Shown: positions 1-6,297 of the stretch, one piece after another
How positions within the stretch are numbered: the stretch's first letter is position 1
Layout: each line of letters opens with the position of its first letter
Source of the DNA: an uncultured Lachnospiraceae bacterium
GTDB taxonomy: Bacteria; Bacillota; Clostridia; Lachnospirales; Lachnospiraceae
NCBI GenBank assembly: GCA_946538445.1
Contig: CAMNGO010000072.1
Span: 1 to 9,062 of the forward strand
Direction of reading: 5' to 3'
Length of the DNA: 9,062 nt
Translations under genes and position numbers: made by a program
The notes under the pieces: model-generated
Database searches by the model: none
What the model was told of the DNA's origin: nothing
The model's input: the letters and a program-made list of their open reading frames with translations, nothing else

Positions 1-18
1 CTTGATTGGTTTTTTCAT
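1..18 (-). CDS. Start of an unidentified gene, truncated by the window edge
   Basis: Six codons (MKKPIK) run off the left edge of the window on the minus strand. The start is supported by a good GGAGG Shine-Dalgarno sequence 8 bases upstream. The Met-Lys-Lys opening would suit a signal peptide or a small cytoplasmic protein, but six residues cannot identify it. It lies downstream of, and in the same direction as, the McrB-like gene, separated by about 137 AT-rich bases. It may therefore have its own promoter or be read through from the upstream operon. Whether it encodes an McrC-type partner cannot be told from here. Confidence 0.5.
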
Positions 19-26
19 TTTTTAAA

Positions 27-31
27 CCTCC
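27..31 (-). promoter_or_regulatory. Ribosome binding site of the truncated left-edge gene
   Basis: The minus strand reads GGAGG followed by 8 bases and then ATG at 18-16. This near-ideal Shine-Dalgarno sequence in otherwise AT-rich DNA is the main reason for calling a gene start from only six codons. Confidence 0.65.
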
Positions 32-71
32 GTAAAAATATTACATTATTCACATATCACAATCAATTAGT

Positions 72-77
72 ATTATA
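72..77 (-). promoter_or_regulatory. Candidate -10 element for the left-edge gene
   Basis: The minus strand has a perfect TATAAT here. Transcription would begin near base 65 and give a leader of roughly 45 bases before the ATG at 18. The hexamer 17 bases upstream (95-100) is ATATTT, a poor -35 match. In sequence this AT-rich a TATAAT can arise by chance, so the call is tentative. A weaker alternative on the same strand pairs TTGATT with TAATAT at 17-base spacing, but it would start transcription almost on the Shine-Dalgarno sequence. Confidence 0.3.
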
Positions 78-155
78 AAAGAAAAATGTGAGCGAAATAT
101 GAACTTATACATATTTTATTAACAAAAATTTAAAAAATGAATAATGTTATTTAAA

Positions 156-2906
156 CTATTCGTATACTGTGATATAACTTCTTGGGTTCTGGAAAGCTTT
201 CTCATTGATCTGATATATACATCGTTCCGTATCAAATGAGTCCGGGATGCTGCCCTTGAACATACTTGCACGGAATGGGATCTCCTCAAAGAAGATGGTG
301 TCTGAGCGGGATTTCGCATTGTCACCCAGCACATATCTTATCTTCTCGTAATCATCATCCAGCCATCTTTCTATGAGTGGTACAATCTGTTCACGAAAAA
401 CTCTGGATAAAGATACAAACGGATCCGGATCCGGGTTGGCCAGATAGAAGCCTTCACCCAGCTGGTAATTTGATCCGACAAAATAGGACAGTCTCATATT
501 GATGGTAGACATCAGACGTTCCAGAGAGATGCCTTCCACACGGATCCCCTTCAGGACGGAGCTGTCAGGTGCAACGGACTTGATAAAGAAGTCCTGCTCT
601 ATGGCCCCGTAGATCGTGTCTTCTCCTGTGATGGTATCGCAGGTTGCAACGATGTAGAGGTTGGAAGGAAGACGGAAGGGTTCCTTGGAGTATTTCAAGG
701 TAATCGCGGTTTCACTGCTGGTACCCTGACGGCGGTTTTCACGGAGCAGTACGGAAGTCTCCCCAAAAAGATGCATCCAGTTCAGATCCACTTCCTCCAT
801 CATGACAACATAACGGCCGGCTGCGCAGCGATTGGCGAACTCTTTAAAGATGCCGTCCCGGATCAGATCGCCGTATTTGCCTTCGATCCATCCTTCGTAA
901 CCGTCCCCGCAGATATCCGGATAGGAGATATGGAGGATCTTTCCGCTATCCACATAGTTTTTGTAGGCTTCCAGGATATCCGGGATGGGATCCAGGTTCA
1001 TCATATTCCGGTCCTTCCCTTCAATGATGCCCACAGCAGTGATAATGGCCTCATGATATTTACCGGTCTTAAGAGGCCCGCGGATGAGGGTGTTTTTCGG
1101 GTAAAGGCGGAACCCCTGTTCCTCCCGCTCCGGGTGCTCGGACATGGCTGCCCCCGGATCTCGGGAAACTTCTCTTACGGAACCGGATCCCACAGTGGGA
1201 GAAGGGGTACGGACAACTTCATTTTTTTCTTCCGTGACACGTTCTGTCACTTTCTCTTCCTGCTTAGTATCTTCTCTTCCGTAATTCTGAAGAGCTTTTT
1301 GTACAAAATCGGCAGTGGGAGAGGGAGTTCCCTCTTTATATATGATCTGAGGATCCGGCACATCGGCCGCCGGACGGTAAACCAGTTTGGAACCCAGGGC
1401 AGCAGCCAGAGGATCCTCCTGCTCGGCACCATCCGGTGCAGGGTAATAGTTCTGGCAGATATCGGTGTAATAAGAAGCGAAGATCTGTAAGGAAGTGGAT
1501 ATGGTTTCCAGGATGGTCTCCTCGGTCATATTCTTGAATTCCTCATAGGGGTATCTTACGGATGCCCTGATCTTCTGTCCGCCTGCCGCAAGGTCAAACC
1601 ATTCTGCAGGCATTACTTCCACCCGGAAGGCGGCGGCAGTCATAAGGGTCAGTTTATCACATTTATCCTGTATGTCTGCCATGACATCCATGTCAGAAAC
1701 TTCCGGAAGATTTAAGGATACCAGGACGAAGGCCTCGTCCCCTTCCGGGATGCATTGGATGGATATGGAAGCTTTGCAGTGAGAATAAGAGTCTATGTAG
1801 AGCACATCACATAATTGTGAGGCAATCTGGGACCTTTCCTCCTCAAACCAGGCTGCCCTTCGGGCAAAAGTAAAATTGGGATAATCTTTGCACAGATTAT
1901 CTGCAAGCATGTGGAAAGTAGCCTCAGAGTCACTGCCGTCGGCACGAAGAGACAAGGCGGTCTCGCTGGTGTCGGCCATGGAGAAAGGCTTACCGCCCTG
2001 ACGGGTGAGAAAAGCCGCAATCCGGACAAAACCGTTGGATTGATTCAGTTCCACATAAGATTCATTCACCAGATGATCGTACTCATGGTCAATGAAATCC
2101 GTTATGACAGTGAGCCTGGCATATCCGAACACCGTTTTAATGTAGGCATTGTAGTCCAGATTATCCGGTTCCGGGCGCTCCCTGTCTCCGTCAAATTCTC
2201 CCGGGTAGCTGACCCGGTAGTATTTGTATATGTCTCTCAGATAGTTAAAACGGCTGGTGCGTTCATCTGCATTACAGATCTGGGTGATGGTATTTGTGTT
2301 CACATCCTGGCCGTACACTTTCTGCGCTCTTGTCTGTACTTCATATTGCATCAGCAGGATATCATCTGCAGTGATTCCCGGATTGAGATAGTATTTCTCA
2401 TAGAGAAGAGTGGCTGCGGCGATCCAGACGGAATCTTCGGGGTTATAGCGGATCTGCAGGCTACGGTCCACGTCATTTACAAAGGCATAATAAGCCTCTT
2501 CAAGCTCCGGGAACAGAGCGCCGATGGCTTCTGTGAGTTCCGGATGCAGTTTCAGCTCCAGGGTGGAATCCGGAGTGTTCTTTCCCCAGCATAAGAGATA
2601 CCACCAATATTCGTTACCGTCATAATCCACTTCCGCTTTCCGGTCATTTGCTTCCCCCAGGATCCGGCCGGCTTCATTGATGGATTCCAACAAGGTATTC
2701 TCGTCAGAATGTTCATGGAAGGCCAGCTGGAGAAGAGTGGCGGCATGATTATAGCTGGCATAGATCTTCTTCAGGAGGGATTCCTGGTCCTCCGAAAATG
2801 TGCTGCTTTCCAGAATGTTGGTCCATTGCTCCGTGGTATAGGGGCTTTTGGTCTGGTAATCCGCTTCATATTCGTAATCTCGCTGTCGTTGTTTATCCGT
2901 TAACAT
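156..2906 (-). CDS. Large protein with unknown N-terminal region and divergent McrB-type AAA+ domain
   Basis: The 916-residue protein has a C-terminal half that follows the McrB GTPase (AAA+) plan: a P-loop (G610-P-L-K-T-G-K616), a Walker B-like strand with an FGE motif (V700 to E716), a sensor-1 strand preceded by PSNLYIVATCDT (747-758), and a lid with YQLGEGFYL (814-822) then IVPLIERWLDDDYEKIRYVLGD (841-862). Several hallmark positions differ. The P-loop ends in Tyr617 instead of Thr/Ser, Walker B reads Glu-Glu (704-705) instead of Asp-Glu, the MNTAD signature is CDTIT (756-760), and the arginine cluster of the LRRRF type is IEQDF (769-773). Residues 1-510 match no family I recognise. Residues 525-600 look like a charged, flexible linker with two TPSP motifs. 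No signal peptide or membrane segment is visible. It starts 24 bases after the CNNM gene stop, and GGAGAAAGG (2917-2925) supports the ATG. McrB normally works with the nuclease McrC in restricting modified DNA, but no McrC is in view. DNA restriction or regulation is inference. Confidence 0.7.
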   Translation of the reverse strand: MLTDKQRQRDYEYEADYQTKSPYTTEQWTNILESSTFSEDQESLLKKIYASYNHAATLLQLAFHEHSDENTLLESINEAGRILGEANDRKAEVDYDGNEYWWYLLCWGKNTPDSTLELKLHPELTEAIGALFPELEEAYYAFVNDVDRSLQIRYNPEDSVWIAAATLLYEKYYLNPGITADDILLMQYEVQTRAQKVYGQDVNTNTITQICNADERTSRFNYLRDIYKYYRVSYPGEFDGDRERPEPDNLDYNAYIKTVFGYARLTVITDFIDHEYDHLVNESYVELNQSNGFVRIAAFLTRQGGKPFSMADTSETALSLRADGSDSEATFHMLADNLCKDYPNFTFARRAAWFEEERSQIASQLCDVLYIDSYSHCKASISIQCIPEGDEAFVLVSLNLPEVSDMDVMADIQDKCDKLTLMTAAAFRVEVMPAEWFDLAAGGQKIRASVRYPYEEFKNMTEETILETISTSLQIFASYYTDICQNYYPAPDGAEQEDPLAAALGSKLVYRPAADVPDPQIIYKEGTPSPTADFVQKALQNYGREDTKQEEKVTERVTEEKNEVVRTPSPTVGSGSVREVSRDPGAAMSEHPEREEQGFRLYPKNTLIRGPLKTGKYHEAIITAVGIIEGKDRNMMNLDPIPDILEAYKNYVDSGKILHISYPDICGDGYEGWIEGKYGDLIRDGIFKEFANRCAAGRYVVMMEEVDLNWMHLFGETSVLLRENRRQGTSSETAITLKYSKEPFRLPSNLYIVATCDTITGEDTIYGAIEQDFFIKSVAPDSSVLKGIRVEGISLERLMSTINMRLSYFVGSNYQLGEGFYLANPDPDPFVSLSRVFREQIVPLIERWLDDDYEKIRYVLGDNAKSRSDTIFFEEIPFRASMFKGSIPDSFDTERCIYQINEKAFQNPRSYITVYE

Positions 2907-2930
2907 GATCGTTTATCCTTTCTCCGGTCA

Positions 2931-4217
2931 TCAGGTTTCCGTGTTGGTTCGGATATATATTTTCTTGATTCGGCTTTTATCCATCTTACGGACGGAGTAG
3001 AGGTAATCTCCCTCCCTGACGGTCTCGCCCTCTTCGGGGAAATGATCCAGCAGTTCGATGAGATGTCCTCCGATGGAATCATAATCTTCGGATTCGATAT
3101 CTGTGCCGATCAGATTATTCAGGTCGTCCAGTTTGAGGCTTCCTTCCACTTCATACTCATGATCACTGATACGGTGGATGACATCATCTTCATCCTCGTC
3201 GAATTCATCCCGGATATCCCCGATCAGCTCTTCAATCAGGTCTTCCATGGTAACCAGGCCCGCCGTGGTGCCGTATTCGTCAAGTACGATGGCGATACTG
3301 ATGGATTTTTTTCTCATTTCTTCCATGAGTACTTTAATCTTCTGAAATTCGAAAGTGAAGAAGGGCTTTCTCATGATATCCCGTAAATCAAATACCTCCG
3401 GTCTGTGGGTCTGCCGGTAGATGAAGAGATCTTTCAGGTTTACAACACCGATGACGTTATCCTTTGTGTCCTCATAGACAGGAATCCGGGAATAATGATC
3501 CCGGGTGAAGATCTCGGCGATCTCATCATAGTCGGAATCCACGGGAGCAAATGTCATCTCGATACGGGGTATCATGATATCCTTGGCCACGGAATCATCA
3601 AAATCAAACATGTTGTTGATCAGTTCCTTTTCCTCTTCCTCGATGACGCCTTCCTCCTGGCTGACATCTACGATGGTTCTCAGCTCCATCTCTGTCATGG
3701 ATATGGTTTCATCCGGATTCACACCGAATAGACGACACAGACTGCGGCTGAAATAGTTCAACACGTAGATTACCGGAGTGAGGATGACAGTTATGACATA
3801 AATAGGGCCCGAGTAAACCAGGGCGATGGGTTCATTTTTCTTGGTGGCGATGGTTTTGGGTGTGATCTCACCAAGGATCAGGATCAATATAGTAAGAATA
3901 CCTGTGGCACATCCGATGAAAGTACTGGCATTGCGTCCGAAACCCCAGCCTGAAGCCAGTCTGATTGCCAGTGTGGTGGTCAGGGAGGAGGCGGCCAGGT
4001 TCACGATGTTATTGCCGATCAGGATGGCACTCAGCATTTTTTCGGAATCTGAAGTAAGGGCCAGCACTCTTTTTGCCCTACGGTTTCCCCCCTCTGCCAG
4101 AGCCCGGATACGGTGCCGGTTCACTGTAGTCAGAGCAGTTTCCGCCGAGGAAAAAAAGGCGGACAAGGCCAGTAATACTATCAATATAATAATCTGCCAT
4201 ATGGAATCGGAATCCAA
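2931..4217 (-). CDS. CNNM/CBS/CorC_HlyC-domain membrane transporter protein
   Basis: This 428-residue integral membrane protein belongs to the CNNM/CorC (formerly hemolysin C) family, whose members are linked to magnesium or other divalent cation efflux. The N-terminal CNNM (DUF21) domain (about 1-175) has hydrophobic segments near 6-23, 61-90, 98-118 and 135-155. It carries the family motifs FFSSAETAL (21-29), GNNIVNLAASS (68-78) and GEITPKTIA (116-124). A CBS pair follows, with DIMIPRIEM (213-221) opening CBS1 and LDEYGTTAGLVTMEDLIEELIGDIRDEFD (312-340) closing CBS2, the site expected to sense adenine nucleotide and magnesium. The C-terminal CorC_HlyC domain (about 345-425) ends the protein. 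Length and domain order are normal and nothing appears truncated. The start is TTG, fixed by AGAAGGAG 8 bases upstream, because no in-frame ATG lies nearby. It is the first gene of an operon with the McrB-like gene. The cation transported cannot be read from sequence. Confidence 0.93.
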   Translation of the reverse strand: MDSDSIWQIIILIVLLALSAFFSSAETALTTVNRHRIRALAEGGNRRAKRVLALTSDSEKMLSAILIGNNIVNLAASSLTTTLAIRLASGWGFGRNASTFIGCATGILTILILILGEITPKTIATKKNEPIALVYSGPIYVITVILTPVIYVLNYFSRSLCRLFGVNPDETISMTEMELRTIVDVSQEEGVIEEEEKELINNMFDFDDSVAKDIMIPRIEMTFAPVDSDYDEIAEIFTRDHYSRIPVYEDTKDNVIGVVNLKDLFIYRQTHRPEVFDLRDIMRKPFFTFEFQKIKVLMEEMRKKSISIAIVLDEYGTTAGLVTMEDLIEELIGDIRDEFDEDEDDVIHRISDHEYEVEGSLKLDDLNNLIGTDIESEDYDSIGGHLIELLDHFPEEGETVREGDYLYSVRKMDKSRIKKIYIRTNTET

Positions 4218-4225
4218 GACATCAT

Positions 4226-4233
4226 CTCCTTCT
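4226..4233 (-). promoter_or_regulatory. Ribosome binding site selecting a TTG start
   Basis: The minus strand reads AGAAGGAG, then 8 bases, then TTG (4217-4215), which begins the CNNM protein reading frame. The two ATG triplets just upstream (within GATGATGTC) are out of frame, so the Shine-Dalgarno spacing decides for TTG. Confidence 0.8.
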
Positions 4234-4281
4234 GTAAGGTTTGTAATTATGCTGTATTTTTGCTATTGCTCAATTGTTATA

Positions 4282-4310
4282 ATTATATTTAATCAGGATT
4301 CTTATGTCAA
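4282..4310 (-). promoter_or_regulatory. Perfect consensus sigma-A promoter for the CNNM / McrB-like operon
   Basis: On the minus strand a TTGACA (-35, 4310-4305) is followed by a 17-base spacer and TATAAT (-10, 4287-4282), matching the housekeeping consensus at all twelve positions and at optimal spacing. The start of transcription should fall near 4275, giving a leader of just under 60 bases before the TTG start at 4217. I see no clear operator palindrome or riboswitch fold in the leader. The promoter should be strong unless repressed. Confidence 0.9.
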
Positions 4311-4330
4311 CATCCGTCATGGCAGTGCAC

Positions 4331-4359
4331 TTGTATTTTAGAGGCAAATCCCTTATACT
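4331..4359 (+). promoter_or_regulatory. Sigma-A-type promoter for the plus-strand operon
   Basis: TTGTAT (4331-4336) is followed by 17 bases and TATACT (4354-4359). This is a good but not perfect match to TTGACA/TATAAT. It points away from the minus-strand promoter, and only 20 bases separate the two -35 boxes. Predicted transcription starts near 4366, which leaves hardly any leader for an ATG at 4378 but a comfortable one for the ATG at 4435. Confidence 0.65.
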
Positions 4360-4377
4360 CATAAAGAGAAGTATTTA

Positions 4378-5499
4378 ATGAATCAGAAGAATTTTTATAC
4401 AGATTTCGATAGATTTGGAAAAGAGGAAGGTACGATGAGAGAGGATTGGGCAAAGCAGGGGAGATCAGAGGGAATCGGCGGTGGAATTGTCCGTTTTGGC
4501 GTGTCCGGTACAGGCCTTGATGCGGAGAAGTTCTGCCAGTCGAACCGGTTTTTGAGAAGATTTGAGCTGGCAGCAGTCTGTGGGGAGACGGCTAAAGAAG
4601 CGGAGGAGTTCTGCGTTGGAAAGGGGCGTCCTCTCCTGTTTGATGATCCCGGCAGCATGGCATCCTGTCAGGACCTGAATGCTGTCTATATCTCCAGAGA
4701 TATCATGGACCGTTATGATCAGTGTATCCTCATGATGAAGGAAGGAAAGCATGTGCTGTGCGCATCTCCCATGGCGGACTCCATGGAAAAACTGAAGGAA
4801 TTATACCGGGTGGCTGAGGAGAATCAGGTTATCCTGCTGGAGAGTTTTCCTTTCCTCTATACCCCTTCCTTTCAGAAGATGAAACCTTACCTGGATTCCC
4901 TGGGTACCATCCGACATGTCACTTTTCAGAATTGTTACAGCAGTGTCAGTTATGAGCGTTGGAAGAGAGGAATTCCCACCAGGGACTTTGCGCCGGAAAC
5001 AGCCCTTGGAGGGCTTATGGAAGCAGGTACCATTCCCGTGGCAGCCATGATCCATCTCTTCGGATCTCCCGAAAAGGTGCGTGGCTCATACATAACCCTT
5101 CCCGACAGCATCGATGTTACGGGGAGCATCCTTATGGTCTATGAGGGTATGATCGGGGAAGTGATCTATTCCAAGATCACGGATTCTGCCATGCCAAGCC
5201 AGATACAGGGGGAAGAGGGTTCCATGATCCTTCGGGAGATTGATAATATCAAAGACCTGAGTATTACAAGAAGAAGTGTCCGTCAGGCGGTTCATTTTGA
5301 ACAGTCGGATAATGTCTTCCACCATGAGACGGAAGCTTTCATAAAGATGACAGATTCCGGGAAAGGCTGGAAGAAAAGCAAAAAACTTTCCCGCAAGACG
5401 ATGAAAGTTCTTCAGAAAGTAAGAAAACAAAATAAAGTGAAAGAACAAGACGAGTTTTTAGACCAGAAGACAGAGAAAACCAATGAGGAGGAGGTGTAG
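4378..5499 (+). CDS. Gfo/Idh/MocA-fold protein lacking the usual catalytic residues
   Basis: The 373-residue product has the two-domain layout of Gfo/Idh/MocA NAD(P)-dependent oxidoreductases. It has an N-terminal Rossmann fold with RFGVSGTG (39-46), the GKHVLCASPMA strand (123-133), and a C-terminal half with FPFLYTPSFQKMKPYLDSLGTIRHV (157-181) and ALGGLMEAGTIPVAAMIHLFGSP (209-231). In catalytic members the first motif reads EKP with an essential Lys, and the second has Asp-x-Gly-x-His/Tyr. Here these are Ala129-Ser130-Pro131 and Glu215-Ala-Gly-Thr-Ile219. The nucleotide loop is also unusual (GVSGTG). The tail (about 330-373) is highly charged and lies outside the fold. I infer a binding or regulatory protein more than a dehydrogenase. 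The start is uncertain: ATG 4378 has weak AGAGAAG upstream, while ATG 4435 (Met20) has GAGG 8 bases upstream and gives 354 residues. It overlaps the ribosome binding site of the next gene and ends 2 bases before it. Confidence 0.8.
   Translation: MNQKNFYTDFDRFGKEEGTMREDWAKQGRSEGIGGGIVRFGVSGTGLDAEKFCQSNRFLRRFELAAVCGETAKEAEEFCVGKGRPLLFDDPGSMASCQDLNAVYISRDIMDRYDQCILMMKEGKHVLCASPMADSMEKLKELYRVAEENQVILLESFPFLYTPSFQKMKPYLDSLGTIRHVTFQNCYSSVSYERWKRGIPTRDFAPETALGGLMEAGTIPVAAMIHLFGSPEKVRGSYITLPDSIDVTGSILMVYEGMIGEVIYSKITDSAMPSQIQGEEGSMILREIDNIKDLSITRRSVRQAVHFEQSDNVFHHETEAFIKMTDSGKGWKKSKKLSRKTMKVLQKVRKQNKVKEQDEFLDQKTEKTNEEEV
5486..5496 (+). promoter_or_regulatory. Ribosome binding site inside the end of the preceding gene
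   Basis: AGGAGGAGGTG forms the last sense codons (Glu-Glu-Val) of the oxidoreductase-like gene, whose TAG stop (5497-5499) ends 2 bases before the ATG at 5502. Such an arrangement usually means that ribosomes finishing the first gene restart on the second, so the two proteins are probably made in linked amounts. Confidence 0.8.
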
Positions 5500-5501
5500 T
5501 C

Positions 5502-6278
5502 ATGGCTGGACAGGAAGAATTCATGAAAGAGATTCAGGAACTGGAGAAGATCGGAAAGATCAACGGGGACCGGCTGTCCATGGATGAGATCCGGAACTAC
5601 TTCTCCCACATGAATCTGGATGAGAAGCAGTATGATTTTATATGTTCCTATTATGAGGCGCGCCATATCGTCATCTCCGATCGCGTCAAAAAGCAGGAAA
5701 AAACAATCTCCGATGAGGAGCTTGAGATAAAGGAAGATCCTCTGGATGACGAGATGGTATCGATCTATAGAAGGGAGACAGGCTCCCTGACTCGGATTCC
5801 GGAAGACCAGATGGAGAGGGTTGCCCGGAAATTGATAAAGGGTGACGAGAATGCGCGGAACCTTCTTATCGAATCGAACTTATCCCTGGCCATGGAGATC
5901 GCCGGGGACTACAAGGGTAAGGGCCTGCCTATGAGTGATCTGATCCAGGAAAGCAACATCGGCCTGATGTTGGCAGTGAACGAATATGAACCGGAGATAA
6001 ACGGCAGTTTCCATACCTTTGTAGAAGAGATGATCCGGCGGCAGATCGAGACTTCCCTGGATGAATACAATCATTCCACCAGGTCTGCCATGAAGATGGC
6101 CATGAGGGTAAATGAACTGAACAGGATCGCCACGGCCTTTGCGAGGGAATATGAAAGGGAGGCGAAACCCCATGAACTGGCGGAAAGAATGGGCATTTCC
6201 GAAGATGAGGTACGCGAACTTATGAAGATTTCCCTGGATGCCATAGCGGTGCTGGACGAGAGTAAGATCGGCAGTTGA
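5502..6278 (+). CDS. Sigma-70-like protein with regions 1.1-3 but no region 4
   Basis: This 258-residue protein follows the housekeeping sigma factor (RpoD) from its start. Residues 5-60 resemble region 1.1 and 61-84 are an acidic linker. Residues 85-117 are region 1.2 (VSIYRRETG). The core-binding region 2.1-2.2 is well kept (DLIQESNIGLMLAVNEYEP, 146-164). Region 2.3-2.4 covers 168-197, and region 3 covers 198-246 (EAKPHELAERMGISEDEVRELMKISLD). It then ends 8 residues later, where RpoD would continue to the -35-binding region 4. Aligned to E. coli sigma-70, melting Trp433 and Trp434 become Glu176 and Met177, and -10 contacts Gln437 and Thr440 become Arg180 and Glu183. Phe427, Thr429 and an aromatic at 430 remain. 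Only 19 bases separate its stop from dnaG, so no split region 4 is hidden there. It could bind RNA polymerase core without normal promoter recognition, perhaps as a competitor or modulator. The family assignment is strong and the role is inferred. Confidence 0.85.
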   Translation: MAGQEEFMKEIQELEKIGKINGDRLSMDEIRNYFSHMNLDEKQYDFICSYYEARHIVISDRVKKQEKTISDEELEIKEDPLDDEMVSIYRRETGSLTRIPEDQMERVARKLIKGDENARNLLIESNLSLAMEIAGDYKGKGLPMSDLIQESNIGLMLAVNEYEPEINGSFHTFVEEMIRRQIETSLDEYNHSTRSAMKMAMRVNELNRIATAFAREYEREAKPHELAERMGISEDEVRELMKISLDAIAVLDESKIGS

Positions 6279-6297
6279 AGCAGGAGGAGAAGTAATC

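Larger units (their letters stand above)
14..141. repeat. 13-bp perfect inverted repeat flanking the AT-rich intergenic segment
   Basis: Bases 14-26 (TTCATTTTTTAAA) are the exact reverse complement of bases 129-141. The left arm covers the start codon and spacer of the truncated gene at 1-18. The right arm lies just after the stop of the McrB-like gene. A second, shorter inverted pair (43-52 with 138-147, 10 bp) overlaps the right arm. All arms are almost purely A/T, so chance is a real possibility and any RNA pairing would be weak. Confidence 0.4.

Noticed and set aside
119..165. Intrinsic terminator after the McrB-like gene
   Set aside because: The downstream sequence has T-runs but only short AT stems such as AATAA/TTATT, with no GC-containing hairpin, so I do not call a terminator.
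421..435. Tandem GGATCC-GGATCC as a possible repeat element or cloning artefact
   Set aside because: It is in frame and encodes the Asp-Pro repeat in NPDPDP of the lid region. Codon choice explains it, and no other vector sequence is present.
771..1490. Plus-strand open frame of 239 codons opposite the McrB-like gene
   Set aside because: It lies wholly antisense to a well-supported AAA+ coding region, has no recognisable domain or convincing ribosome binding site, and its composition looks like mirrored codon bias.
1911..2594. Plus-strand open frame of 227 codons opposite the N-terminal part of the McrB-like gene
   Set aside because: It is antisense to the long minus-strand gene, starts inside it without a Shine-Dalgarno sequence, and shows no motif. 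The minus-strand frame is continuous and ribosome-bound at its start.
3042..4341. Three to four plus-strand frames opposite the CNNM gene
   Set aside because: The minus-strand product has a full set of CNNM, CBS and CorC_HlyC motifs. The opposing frames are shadows of its hydrophobic and acidic codons.
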